A stretch of DNA of 64,000 bases, taken from contig NC_066848.1 of NCBI RefSeq assembly GCF_001640805.2, positions 15,177,116 through 15,241,115 on the forward strand, read 5' to 3'. Made by a program: the position numbers and the translations under genes. The notes under the pieces are model-generated. The model did no database searches and was not told where the DNA came from. It saw only the letters and a list, made by a program, of their open reading frames with translations. Below, piece after piece: positions 36,735-48,230 of this stretch (positions are counted from its first letter, which is position 1; each line of letters opens with the position of its first letter). Origin of the DNA: Lates calcarifer. Taxonomy: Eukaryota > Chordata > Actinopteri > Centropomidae.

Positions 36735-36926
36735 GGAGACAGGAACAGATTCATTAAAATCACCCACACAGCATCAAAAATAATTGGCCTCCCTGCTTCC
36801 TACCTACCTGACCTCATCACCGAAGCAGTCAATCTGAAAGCACCTACAGCCCATGACCCAAATCATTCACTCCATTTCCTCTTCCCACATTTCCACTCTG
36901 GTCCCAGACAATGGTATTTTAGATAT
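36735..36926 (+). pseudogene. LINE ORF2 C-terminal remnant
   Basis: The frame reads GDRNRFIKITHTASKIIG, then LPASYLPDL, then HDPNHSLHFLF and HFHSGPRQWYFR. This follows the order of the extreme C-terminus of fish L2/Rex1-type non-LTR reverse transcriptases ('RL..I..TASKI.G.PL.SL.DL', 'DPSHPLH.LF..LPSGRRYR'). Only about 64 residues survive. The reverse transcriptase palm (YADD) and endonuclease domains are absent upstream, as expected of a 5'-truncated insertion. The 79-codon frame starting at 36690 is a fragment, not a gene. Confidence 0.72.
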
Positions 36927-37289
36927 TAGGTATTGTGGGATCAGCCACAGGACAGTCTGTCACAAAAGGCTGACCATAGCTTGAATGCAGAGCAGGTAAA
37001 AATCATCCACTGACTAGCTTCACCACCTGAAGAAATCTGTAAAACCTACTTCAATGTAAATCAGTGCAAGCACATTTTGGATGGCTGTTGCCCCAAATGA
37101 ATGTTATCAAAAGGTGTGATCACACCTTTAGGTGCCTCTACGTAGTCCAAATATTACCAACTCTGAGAATGATGCATTGTGTTCTTCTTCTCTGGTGTTA
37201 ATAAAACTAAGAATCTTCAGTCATTCTAGCAATGCTTTACATGAAATGCTAATGCCTGCTTGCAGAACATGCTTGCAATAGATTAGCAG
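36927..37289. other. No feature recognised
   Basis: AT-rich DNA with no long open frame or recognised repeat. Confidence 0.55.
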
Positions 37290-37340
37290 AAGTATGTTTA
37301 CCATGTTCAATGTCTTAGTTTAGCATTTTAGCATTAGTAT
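37290..37340 (-). repeat. Family G ('gctaacatg') fragment
   Basis: The complementary strand reads AAACTAAGACATTGAACATG then GTAAACATACT. This matches the block AAACTAAGATGG…GGTAAATAT in the larger copy at 47795-48230. It is a short, inverted fragment of the same dispersed repeat. Confidence 0.6.
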
Positions 37341-37937
37341 TGTCTTACTGTAATCCAAAACAATGCACGAACTGCAATTTCAATTTGCCAGTTGTGCTGA
37401 AAAGTGACCAAAGTCTATAATGTTAGAGCAATTATGACTGTGAGTAACCCATTCAACCTCTGGTTGAAAAGCATGAATTGAACTCTTAGTAACCAGACAG
37501 GTTAATGCACCTATGACATAAGTTTGTTTACTACTTTGAAATTATTTGCTAGTATTTAAGTGTGGATGAAGAGAGCAAGCTCTGAGCCTCAACTAAAGAG
37601 ACTGGAACTACAATCACACAAATGTAATGTAAATGTGTGAATGTGTATAAAGTGAGATCAAAACTTCCTATATGTGTAAATTACCAACTGATATCCCCTG
37701 CATAATTTATACTGCTGCAGCAGTAACTGTTACAGAGCAGGAATGTTACAGTAGATGGAAGCTGATGGCAAACACCTGGTAAGACTGACTGGGGTGTGGT
37801 AAAGATAGCTTTCATTTTCCAAAATCATCACCCCTCCTGCTGCTCTGGACAGAAACTGACATAATTTTGTTGTTTGTTTTTTGTTTCTCTTTTGATACAC
37901 TTATGATTTATTGCTGTGATTTATTCCTGTGTCAATG

Positions 37938-37972
<35 letters not shown>

Positions 37973-38037
37973 ATAGCTAAAAATATAATTTTCTCAGTTA
38001 ACTACCTAGAATGCAAATGGAGAACCCACCACCTCCA

Positions 38038-38073
<36 letters not shown>

Positions 38074-38214
38074 CATTCACAGAGTAATAAACCTACTTTG
38101 TCGAGGTACAGGGCTAATTATAGAAGATTTGAATAGCTTTGTGGCTTTAAAAGTTACTTTACTGGCAATGTCTTTGTTTCTAGCTATTGCTTCACAGCTG
38201 CAACACCAAGCCAA
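37341..38214. other. No gene; poly(T) and (CA)n
   Basis: Includes poly(T) at 37940-37969 and (CA)n at 38041-38068. The 173-codon frame at 37916-38437 translates these simple repeats (poly-Phe, His-Thr) and the following pyrimidine tract. It is rejected as a gene. Confidence 0.65.
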
Positions 38215-38640
38215 AATTTCCTTCCAGTTATACCAGTCACCTCCCTTTTTCCTAATTTCTTTGCTTTTTATCCCCTGCTGTCCTCTCTGTTTCTCTATCC
38301 TATTACCTTATTCTTTTCTGTCTTGTCCTCCTGCTACATCTTTTATTTTACTACATGGTTTTCTGACTTGCCTGATTCCCTATTTCCTTTCCCTCCTTTC
38401 ATTTACCTTTGGTTTTCTACTACTGTTTCCTCTTTAAGTGTTCCTGATGTTATTTTTTCTCTTTCCTGTCCTCTTTCTCCATCTATCTTCTCATCTATTT
38501 CTATCTGTCCTTCTCTCTCTCTGGGGACAGTAGGGGGAAGCAACAACATATGGGCTGTTGGTAAACAGATGCTAATTTTTGAATCAAGGGGGTAAAAAGC
38601 AGAGAGGAGATAAAAGGATACGAAGACGCCATATCTTGCC
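38215..38640 (+). repeat. Polypyrimidine tract followed by purine-rich block
   Basis: C/T-rich from 38215 to about 38520, a short mixed segment (GGGGACAGTAGGGGGAAGC…), then A/G-rich from about 38578 to 38632. It shows the same pyrimidine-to-purine order as 16588-16932 and 60236-60660. Confidence 0.8.
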
Positions 38641-41022
38641 TGTGTAGCCATCGTTAAGACACTGACTGATTAAATGCTTCACAGTGTTTAGTTTTCTACT
38701 GTATTACTCTTGTGAATTGAGTGTTAGTTGCCATATGCTGATTCTGATAGTTTGCAAAAACTCATATGGTGAAATACTGGCCCCTCAGTTGTCAACACTG
38801 CATATGAACAAAGTTTAGAAACCAAACATGTGATCAAATTATCAGAGTCAAATTTCCTGATCAATCACCAGGAAGAATCTGCATGTTTCTCCACTCATTT
38901 ATTATTATTTGAATTTGATGTTTAGCAACATCTATCAGCCATAGTAATTATGATGGGAGCACATTAGAAGGTGCAGTACAAAGAGCAACAGAGTCCACAT
39001 TAGGAGGAGGTTGGGTCAAGAAAACACAGGATTTGTCCACTGTTCAGTTTCTATTTGAAACCAGTAATCGTTGTTGGACTCGTGTTTCCTCCACATGGCT
39101 GAACAGATATGCCCTTGCTCCACTGCACTGTTTCCAACAAATATGTCTTACAACTGTCTCACTTCATTGTTTATTCTGAACAGGCCAAATTCTGATCAGA
39201 GCCCTTCTCTGCCAAATAGGGTTGATTCACCAATGGATTCAATTACTACCACTGGATCGATTGGGCATGTATCACACAATGGAAACCACTTGGATTTCCC
39301 CCAAAAAATGCACACCCTACCAATCTGTCTCCCAGACTATATAAAGCAGAGTAACGGTAAAGGATTTTAATTAGAAAGCTTTTAGACTGCAATGGACAGG
39401 CTCCGGACCAAATTAAAATGAATTTGTTTTTTAAAAATTGCTCAGATGTCAAGAAAATGGTTCTATTTTATTTATTGCTCTGCATTGACTGCTTTTGAGC
39501 TGGAATCCTTACTCAGAGGCTAACCGTAAGTTGACCCTTATGATGTTGCAATATTTAATAGCTAAGTGGTCAGAAAAAAGTTCTATTCTGTCATTTCTTT
39601 TCATTTTTTCCTCCCACACTCCAGCATACGCAGTGATTTAAACCAAAATGCACTTTTGTTAGTGATCATTTTCCAACTGAAATTACTACATACACACTGT
39701 GGCAGCATGCAGTAATACAGTCAACGGAATATTTATGATAAATCATGTTGAATGATTTATTTAATTGTACGGTGTTGTAAAAGCAAAAGCTGCCCGCTTA
39801 GGCAGAAAATGAGTCCCCCAGTGCTTTGTGGCAGCTCTTGTGGGATCATTAACCACAGATTTAAATTATGACTGCATGATTTGAGTTTTTCTGGTCCCAA
39901 GGAAAAGAACATAGAAAATGTTTGTTTTAACACTGAGAATAAAATATATTATACCTGACATTTTTAAATATTTATATATTTTCAAATATCAAATGAGTTA
40001 GTATGCCCTGTTAAAATCACTGCAAACAATTGCAAATTATGTGCTGAAAACTGCAAGTTCAGAAGTTGAGTGTTACAGTGGACAGACCCTAATGTTTAAG
40101 ACTTAAAGTGAAATTTTCTAACACACTTACCAGTCCTATTGCCTGTCTCCCACATTAGATGCCTTGTAATGAAGGTCAAAACACATATATCTAAAAATAT
40201 AATATGTCATGGCCTATACAATAATGATGTAATGGTTTCTCTTAACATCTTCTCTCTTCTCTTTCTCGTAGTTTTTATTTTGCTGAGGGAGAGAGATTCA
40301 GAAAGAGACGATGAACATGAGCGAAAAGGAGAGGGAAAGCGAGAGATGGGGAAGAAATGGGGAAACATACAGAGGGAGGGACTGACACTCTCTCACATTT
40401 GGGTTGGTGTTCAAATACACTGAACCAGAGGTAAAAACTGAGTCTGATAATAATTACATAGCTGATCTGGCAAACCGCGACACATTTGTGGCATTTTAGA
40501 TGGCAATGTAGATGTCAGCCTGATTGACAGTTACCCTGACGTGGCATTTCATTTTTACTACATTATTCAGCATGAAAGTGACAAGCACAGACACTTCTTT
40601 TTGTAACTCCCAAACAGAGTGAATTCATTATTGAGCAGGAATGTCTGACTCTGCATTTTCACTGTGCAAGAGGCAGTTCTACCAATGCAACCTTGAAGGA
40701 GTCATTGCTTTTGCACAAATTACAGCAAATGCTTTAATCAAGTGGCTTTGCATTTGCCTTGTAAATCAACCATGGCTGCTAATAATGCCTAAATAATTAA
40801 ACATTTGTAATGTTACAGCAAGTAAAAAGTCAATAGTCTGATGAGCTACATTTGTTACGAAGTCAGGTTACCCTTTTATCTGTTTTCAACCCCAGCTTAT
40901 CAAAGAGAATTACTTCATTGATTTATGAGGACAACTGTAAATTTGAGAATTTTTTTCTGATGTTTTCTCTGCGTACATGTTGGTAATAAACAACATAACA
41001 CATTGACCCTTAGACTAACCAT
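38641..41022. other. No gene; purine tract at 40281-40384
   Basis: Mostly AT-rich DNA. A purine-rich tract at about 40281-40384 contains GAGGGAGAGAGATTCAGAAA and GGGGAAGAAATGGGGAAAC. The interval 39640-39920 and the stretch around 40640-40810 are even in composition, free of recognised repeats and rich in homeodomain- and POU-like words (TTTGCAT, TAATTAAA-like). They are possible conserved non-coding elements, but nothing proves it. Confidence 0.4.
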
Positions 41023-41042
41023 GTTGCCATGGCAACTAATTA
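41023..41042. promoter_or_regulatory. RFX-type X-box abutting a TAATTA site
   Basis: GTTGCCATGGCAAC (41023-41036) is a perfect palindrome and an ideal RFX X-box: two half-sites in inverted orientation, as bound by RFX dimers at ciliary and neural enhancers. It is followed with no spacer by TAATTA (41037-41042), a palindromic homeodomain core. A CACCTG E-box lies 50-60 bp downstream (41096-41101). The sites are seen; binding and function are inferred. Confidence 0.5.
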
Positions 41043-41637
41043 TAGCTGGCTGTAATCTGGATGCGGTCATGGTTTTATTGCCCTTGTTGTCCCTCACCTG
41101 GTTCCACATCCTCTTAATAGTCCCTGTCATTTCTATTCTAACTCAACTCAATTAGTATCCAGAGACAACTTCTCACACTTCCAAAACTGTGGAGGAAATT
41201 TCACTTTGAGGTATTAAAACAGGTAAACTGTGGAATGCACTCCTTTGTTGGTGTTGGTGGTAGTGGAGAGTGATGTTGTTGAACCTGAAATTAAGTACAC
41301 CTGCTTTGTGTTCCAACTTAAATAAACTCACACATAATGTGCACGTAGGCCCTTAAGAAATGCTGACAGAGCAACAAGAATGTTTAATCAGTTAAAAGGA
41401 AAAAAAGTAGCATCTCTCTTTACTCATCATTCATCTTAAAACAGCACAATAGTGAGGGCCGATTTTAATGTTTTTCATACATTATTTGCATGATTTTGTG
41501 TTTTATGCAAAATTATTAAACAGCAATAAAAACTGTATAAAATATATTGGTAATATTCAGGATTCAAGACAATATAACAATTTAAAAGACAAGTTTGTGG
41601 AATTGTCCTTTTAAAGTTCTTGAATCTGATGCATATT

Positions 41638-41690
41638 AAATTTACATTTTTCACTAATGTCCTTATCCAGAGTGAGTTACCAAGAATGCA
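41638..41690 (+). repeat. Decayed teleost repeat motif
   Basis: TTTACATTTTTCACTAATGT then CCTTATCCAGAGTGAGTTAC resembles the 'atttggcag…ttatccaaag.gacttac' phrase at 15287-15342, with more changes. Confidence 0.5.
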
Positions 41691-42110
41691 CCAGAATTCC
41701 TCACCAGAAGTAACATTACTGCCAGCATATTGTTTCTGAGTGGAATTAATGAGTCTGCAGATGCTCATTTGATCAATGTGACAGTTTAAACAAGAAGAAA
41801 GGAGCCTCATAATGAGGCAGAATGGTGAGCTTCCATCTCATCACATCTGTCTGAAAGGTTTAAGAATTCCTATTCTCCATACAGATGTCCTTGTCTTCTG
41901 CATTAGGGAGATTTATCTTTTGTGTTTCATGATTATGCCTTTACCATTACAGTTCTGGCATTTGTGTATGCATGCACCAGGGAGTAGGAACTCATACTGT
42001 GCATCAGTTAATGGGCATTCAGTTCATCTGGCAAATAATCTTAACTCAAGGTCCACTTACTAGTTTTTGTTTTGGGGCTTTCAACCTCTTTAATCTGTTT
42101 TAAAGAGCCT

Positions 42111-42134
42111 GAGAGAGAGAGAGAGAGAGAGAGA
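42111..42134 (+). repeat. (GA)n microsatellite
   Basis: Twelve uninterrupted GA units. Confidence 0.96.
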
Positions 42135-42605
42135 TAAAGAGGGGGATATTCTGTTGAAAGTGTAAAATATCCAACAGATATGATACGTCTGATAAGCTAA
42201 AAAAAAATGTATACACTTCCTTCATGTTATTAGTAAGAATGTTATTGTGATACAGTAACATGTTGAAGAATGTACTTCATTATTCTGTGGAATCATTTAA
42301 TATTTATTTATTTTTTCATTTATTTTTATCAATGAACCCCTTTTTGGAATTCTTCAAAAAAAAAAAAAAACAAAAGGAGACAGAAACAATCTCTCCCAAC
42401 AAATTGCAGAGAGGGAAAGCTCTTTCCTTATGAAGCTCAGTTCCTTTGCCACCCTTTGCCAGGCAGTTGCCAACTGCTCCTTTGTACCTGAGCTTTACCA
42501 ACAGGGTTTAACCCCACCAGTGTAAACCGCCCTGCTATTACACATACATAATACATTGTGGTTGGTAGGTATGTGTGCGATACATTAAATTACTGAGTAA
42601 CATGA

Positions 42606-42637
42606 TGTGTGTGTGTGTGTGTGTGTGTGCGTGTGTG
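42606..42637 (+). repeat. (TG)n microsatellite
   Basis: TG units with one CG interruption; on the opposite strand to the CA array 120 bp downstream, so the two could fold back on each other. Confidence 0.95.
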
Positions 42638-42754
42638 GGTGGGTGACTGACTCACTTAGTTTGTAATCTGTATTCTTCTCCTTCTCCCTGTTTATGCTTC
42701 AATTGAGAAAGCAGTGTCCAGCTAGCAGCACTTAGTGGAATTGGATGTTTTAGA

Positions 42755-42755
<1 letters not shown>

Positions 42756-42803
<48 letters not shown>
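42756..42803 (+). repeat. (CA)n microsatellite
   Basis: About 24 CA units, the longest pure dinucleotide array in the window. Confidence 0.97.
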
Positions 42804-42805
<2 letters not shown>

Positions 42806-43935
42806 CACACGCCCCAGCCTCTGATACTACCCACTTTATCCCTTCATCCATCTATACAACTCTCCTTCTTTAGCTGCTGACTCACTCACTGGTCATGAGA
42901 CTGTGTATCTGTCACCATGGCTCCAGTTCACTTCTGTTTTTGGTGAAAGTGTCTGTGTCTGTGTTTGTTTAAGATGTTTGTGGGTGTATGTATGTTTTTG
43001 AGCTCAGTTTATGACAGTGGGTAATCCATCTGCCTTTTTATTTTTGTGACCACTCATGATGGCGACGAGGCACACGACAAGGCAGCCTTCGTCTGGGGCA
43101 GCAAGTCACTACTAAATGTCAGCTGAAGTTACAGCCAATGACCAGTGGGTGGAATCAGTATGAAGACTGTAGATTTTAGCAAACTGTCTCTCAATCGTGT
43201 TTGGCTGAGAGCATGTTGTCCTAGACACATGGCTGGCATTCAAAGTTTGCCTCATTAAAAATACAATATTCAGTTAGTGTCATACGCACAGATACCAAGT
43301 TGCACTGTGTGATGACAAAGTAACAATTAAACATAAAATAAGAGGAACTTACCCATGATGAGTCAAACTTGCTGCCCAAGCTTTCTCCTATAGAGCAGAA
43401 CAGAACTGAATTTCTAAAGACAGATACTGCAGATTGCTAGACACAGAAATTGAGACCCTTTGTTATGGAAAACCAAAACAACTATATTTACCTATGAGGA
43501 ATTTTTTGGCAACTGTGATTTTTATAGCTCTTTTACACCTGCTGTCTTCAGTGCCTTAAGCACTGCTTTAAGTGCCTTAATCTGAAGAAGAACAGCAAAA
43601 TTCATTTACATGTTTCTGCAAAATAGGGCCACTGAAAGCCTGGTGATACAGTGATTACTTGTGTTTCATGTGGCACCTGTCATTGGTCAAGTAGTTTAAT
43701 TTGGGGCAAAAATGATATAAGGTGGAAATCTCTATTGGCATTACTTCTTACTTGGTAGAGCAGAGTTATATAAAGCTGGATGGTGTGATACAGATAACAT
43801 GATAGCTTCCTCCATTTTGGACTCACTGGCTCTCTCTGTCTGTCTCTTAACTCATAGCTCAGCTGTGTCAAAATGGTTTACCAGTTAGTACGGATTGGAA
43901 TATCAGTGCAAATACAAAATTGAACATTCATTGAA

Positions 43936-44170
43936 CATTCATTCATCTATTATCTATACCCGTTTAGGGTCACGAGGGGGCTGGGGCCTATCCCAGCTGA
44001 CATTGGGCGAGAGGTGCATGTCTTTAGACTGTGGGAGGAAGCTCGAGTACCTGGAGAGAACCCACACAGGCACAGAGAAAACATGCAAACTGCAGAGCAA
44101 GCCAGGACTCAAAGCCTGAACGTTGTTGCTGTGAGATGATAATACTAACCACTGCAGCACCATGTTGCCT
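43936..44170 (-). repeat. Abundant teleost dispersed repeat, internally deleted
   Basis: Plus-strand landmarks CATTCATTCATCTATTATC, GGGGCTGGGGCCTATCCCAG, CTGACATTGGGCGAGAGG, TGCATGTCTTTAGACTGTGG, GAGGAAGC, GAGAGAACCCACACAGGCAC, AACATGCAAACT and ACCACTGCAGCACCATGTTG match a highly repeated fish family. That family reads 'gcggcacggtggtgcagtggttagc…ctcacagcaagaaggt…ctcccacagtccaaagacatgca…cagctgggat.ggctccagc' on the other strand. The middle third of the usual unit is missing between CTGACATTGGGCG and GCATGTC. Class not assigned. Confidence 0.85.
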
Positions 44171-45879
44171 CTTCAATACGTTACCAGTGGAACGAATTAG
44201 GTTTACCATTTTGCCTAGAATTAGCAGTGTTCTGCCTCTCACATGTGTCTACTTTTATATAGGTCACCAGATGAATATGACCCTTCTGGTCATCCATACA
44301 GTACGTGACACTGAGGTAATCCTCTTTCACTGAGCCAAACTCTACCAGCAGTGCCCAGCTGGGGGCTTGTTGGTGCCTTTTACCCTTGACAGGTCTCGGA
44401 AAGGAGTCCAGCCCCTGACAGGAAGACCAGACCCAGCACATTTTGCACCCAATTACAATACATCTACTCAGCTTGACATCCCACACCACCTCCTGGGTCT
44501 GGCTCCGGGACCTCGTTTCCCTACAGGGTGAAGTCTTTGTAATGTTTCCCAAAGGAATAAATGAATCATTCTTTGACTTGCCCCTCGCCTGGGAAAATTT
44601 GCCATGGGAGGCCCTGCTGAGAGCTAATGCTCCAGACAATACAGCTGCAAGCATCACTGGCACGCAAAGCACTTTGCAAGGATAACAGTGATTCCAGGAG
44701 GGTTGTCCTCTGTCTCCTGTCTTCAATCAGCCCCACTCACTTGGCAGACTGCCTCCCCCGAGAGAGATGGGAGAGTGTAAGAAAGTATGTGAGAGAGATA
44801 AAGAGAGAATCATTTTGACTGCAGCCAAACATAAAATCATGGATACAAGTTAAATATACATATCAACATCCTCAGAGACAGATATAAACAGAATCACAGG
44901 GGAGAGAAAACTGAGGCATGCAGCAACCACATTCAACGAGACTCATCTTACTGACATTTTTTTAAATACCTTCTTAACGCATCTCAGCATGTTCACATTC
45001 ATTTAAGTTGTCAGTTAGCAGAAGAAGAAACTCTTTGGGTCAGAGAGAGGAAAACCAACATAATCTTTTGTAAGGCCAGCTGGCAGTTTCCAGCACTGGC
45101 AAAAATTCATGAGATATGTTGTATATGTTGATTATACAAATCCAATCCTAGTCTTTCTCTGATAATATAAAATGTTCATGCATTATATTACATAAAATTT
45201 CCCCTAAACTAATATAAATTCCATTTGAAAATCAGAGCAGCAAAAATGTTCCCAAGAATGAAATGTTCCTCCATTTTATGTTGATTCAATACAGGTGTTT
45301 AGTAATGTTCAGTTGGTTTATTTGTTCCTTGAATAATGACACACTGTTATAGCTGATGACTCATGCTCTTATAGCTTTAGGCATTGATTGACACATGACA
45401 TCTGACAGCTTTATGCTGCATTGCAGGTCTGCAGCATCATCAGCACAGTCCCTGCAGAAAACACTGCTAAGGGTAAAATCTTTTTTTTTTTTCAGATGCT
45501 TCTGAAGCAGTTAGACAGTTTGGCCTCATATTGGGATGCCACTATCTAGAAAACCTGCTTTAGCAGTTAATGTTTACAATCAGTTATATATCATCAGAAA
45601 CACATGCATAAAAAATGTAAGAGCTCCTAGTTATTCTTTGCAGACAATTATTGTCAGAGTGAGTTTCTCTTCTCCCTGTCCAACCCAGCTCTCACAGGTA
45701 CATGGTGTTCCGCTGATGAGACTTCTCCCTAGGAATGTCTCCGCTAGTGCAGATCAATTTGCCTCTGTGCCATGGTGGGTTGCTGATTCACAGCAAGTGG
45801 ATCTCTGCCCCAATCTCCTCAGTGTCTGACAGTCATCAGATATTGTTGTATCGGTGTTCTCAAACCTGCAGTAACTGAT
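44171..45879. other. No gene recognised; GC-richer interval with long open frame
   Basis: The part 44260-44760 is GC-richer than its surroundings and carries a 181-codon complementary-strand frame (44181-44726) that matches no family I know (see findings). The rest is AT-rich, with a poly(T) run at about 45481-45492. Confidence 0.45.
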
Positions 45880-46238
45880 TTCTTTGGCCACTTGGGGGGA
45901 GCCAAAGCAAGCTGTGAACACTGCATTGACACAGTGTCAACTTTTCAGTTAATATGGCAAACTTGTTGGCAAACAGATGCTTATTTACACATCACGCAGT
46001 TACGGAGGAACATTAAAATTCCTTTAGAATCATGTTTTTGGCCACCAGGTAAATGTGGGAGCAATATTCCCTCTCTCTTAGCTCTGTGTTTGGTCTCAAC
46101 CAACCCCTATCTGGCTAAATACTCCACTGTGTTCATCAGCTAGTTACTAACTCTGCCTAACATTTGCTGAGCCAGTAGTGTACAGTGTATACCTTTCTTT
46201 CAGATATTTTACTGCTATAAATAGCCAGTAAGAACCAA
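45880..46238 (+). repeat. Percomorph dispersed repeat fragment
   Basis: Landmarks TTTCTTTGGCCACTTGGGGG, TGGCAAACAGATGCTTATTT, ACACATCACGCAGTTA, GTTTTTGGCCACCAGG, GCTCTGTGTTTGGTCTC, ACTCCACTGTGTTC, GCTAGTTACTAACTCTG and TTTCAGATATTTTACTGC match, in order, a repeat I recall from percomorph genomes. The 83-codon frame at 45892-46143 lies wholly inside it and is not a gene. Confidence 0.6.
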
Positions 46239-46495
46239 TGGAACCACGTGGCTGTCTCTTTCTGATCTAAGGTGACATCACTCACAAGCCCTGAATGGTT
46301 AGTTGGTTTATTTGCAAGTTTGCTAATATCTTTCAGTTACCACTTCACTCTAAATTAAGAGCAAAGCAAATTGAATGCCTCTTCAGTTTTACACACTCAG
46401 TCTTTCTTACTTGAATTTTTAAAATTTCAGTCAGTACATTGATTTCCACAATTCGTCCTCTCTCTGTTGCCCCTTCCTTTATAGTTCATTGTCTG

Positions 46496-46552
46496 AGTGA
46501 CATGGTGGATCAGTGGTCAGCTGTCTCACAGTAAGGAGGACCCTGGCTCCAA
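46496..46552 (+). repeat. 5' fragment of the 43936-44170 repeat family
   Basis: GAGTGACATGGTGGATCAGT followed by GGTCAGCTGTCTCACAGTAA and GGAGGACCCTGG corresponds to the 'gcggcacggtgg.gcagtggttagc…cctcacagcaagaaggtcctgg' end of the same family, in the opposite orientation to the copy 2.4 kb upstream. Confidence 0.65.
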
Positions 46553-47794
46553 CAACAATGTGCCCAACATTGTTGTTGGTCTGTAAGTGATGCTAAGTAT
46601 TGAAGTTATTTATCTCAAGCAGATGCAGATTTTCTTCAGAGCATTTAGCCATTTCAAGCATTTGATTGCACTCATTCAATAACAGGCAGCACAGCCATTT
46701 ATTTCTTCTAAAGGTTAAACACGCCTTTCCTCTCAGTAAATTGGAACCAATCAAACATGCCTTTAACACTAATAATTATGATAAACAACACAATGGTTAT
46801 CTGAAAAGGATGTAATATTCATGAATGCCGATTTGACAAATTTACTCTGCTAGTGTTTGTTGGTGTCTATTGATATGACACATAACAATTTATTCTAATG
46901 TAAAAACCATCAGTGGTAACAACTCTCATTATTATGTTTGGAAAGTCTCAGCTAGGTTTTGTTTGCATGTGTCACACTCTCACAATCTACACACAAGATA
47001 TAACAATTGTTGTTAATTGCTAATATTAGCTAACTGTGGTTTGTTCTGAGTGTGTTCTGGTTTCAACATTTTGTTTTGTGCATAATAGTTTTTTAGTCAA
47101 AGCTTGGAGAGAGTTATATTACACAATTTGTGTTTCAGTATATGTAAAGATACTGTACTGTACTGATTAGGAAAGAGGAAAAACAGCCTACCAATGTCTC
47201 TGTGTATAGCAATGTGTATGAAAGAGAGATAAAGGATAACAGTAGCTGTGATCCCCACTGTGGCCATTGCAGAAATGTTGGAGGGAGGGAGACACCAGAC
47301 AAAGCAGAGATGAGAAATAATGGTGAAGGGACTGAATAACTGATTTATTGAATGAAGTTCATGTGCTGACTGAACTCCCCTAATATGACATGGATCTATG
47401 CAAAAAGAAACATTTCAAAAACTGGACTCAGTCAATAGTTGACACATTAGCTGTATATTGCTGGCTCAGTATCTTTGTGTAATCCTTTCATCATCATGAC
47501 CATTATCATCATGGGTACAGGCAAAAATCAATACACTGATAGCAGAGGGTGCAATGGTGAAAAGAGGATAAATAGTGAAATTTCATGACATTGCTCTGGT
47601 TCCAGAGCAGTAAGCATCTATCCCCAGAAACCTACATATCCAGGGATAACTCACTATTAATCTTTTCAACATATGTAACCTTGACTCATCCAGGGAAGGC
47701 TGACTTAGCAACATCCCACAGTACAGTTTTAACCATACAGTGCCCTGAGTACCTGTACATACTGAGATATGTGCATTATGTATTCGGCCTTTGA
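46553..47794. other. No feature recognised
   Basis: AT-rich DNA with only short open frames. Confidence 0.6.
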
Positions 47795-48230
47795 TCCACT
47801 GGGTCCAGAATGAAATATCTCAACTGGATGGATTGCCATGAAATTTTGAGCAGAGATTTATGGTCTCCAGAGGATGAACCCTAATGACTTTTCCTCTAGC
47901 ACTGTCATGAGGTTGACAGTTTTGGGGTTTAATGAAATGTTGTGACAACTATTTAATCAGTTCCTATATCCATGGTACCCAGTGGATGCATTCTAATGAC
48001 TTCCATTGTCAACAGTGGTTTTTGACTACATGTTAGCAAATGTTAGCATACACACACACCAAACTAAGATGGAGACAATGGTAAATATATTACATGCTCA
48101 ACATTAGCATGTAAACATCATAATTGTGAGCATGTTAGCATGATGACGTTCACATTTACAGTAACTCAAAAACAGTACATACAGTACATACAGTATGCCT
48201 GTACAGCCAGAACAGCTAGCATATATACTC
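47795..48230 (+). repeat. Family G percomorph dispersed repeat
   Basis: Ordered landmarks are CCACTGGGTCCAGAATGAAA, TATCTCAACTGGATGGATTG, CCATGAAATTTTG, GGTCTCCAGAGGATGAACC, CTTTTCCTCTAGC, TCATGAGGTTGACA, AGCAAATGTTAGCATA, AAACTAAGATGG, GTGAGCATGTTAGCATGATG and ACAGCCAGAACAGCTAGCAT. This is a common percomorph repeat. A second, more decayed copy lies at 59158-59500 and an inverted fragment at 37290-37340. No protein is encoded; the class is left open. Confidence 0.8.

Larger units (their letters stand above)
41691..43935. other. No gene; several dinucleotide arrays
   Basis: Holds (GA)n at 42111-42134, (TG)n at 42606-42637 and (CA)n at 42756-42803. Otherwise AT-rich without recognised coding sequence. 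Confidence 0.6.

Noticed and set aside
37916..38437. 173-codon frame
   Set aside because: Its translation is poly-Phe from a poly(T) run, His/Thr from a CA array and Ser/Phe/Leu from a pyrimidine tract, so it is a low-complexity artefact.
45892..46143. 83-codon frame as a gene
   Set aside because: It lies entirely within a dispersed percomorph repeat.
46496..46552. tRNA-like or tRNA-derived SINE head
   Set aside because: The 'cagtggt.agc…cctcacag' phrase superficially recalls a tRNA D-arm, but no B-box (GGTTCGAATCC-type) or cloverleaf follows. It matches the family at 43936-44170 instead.
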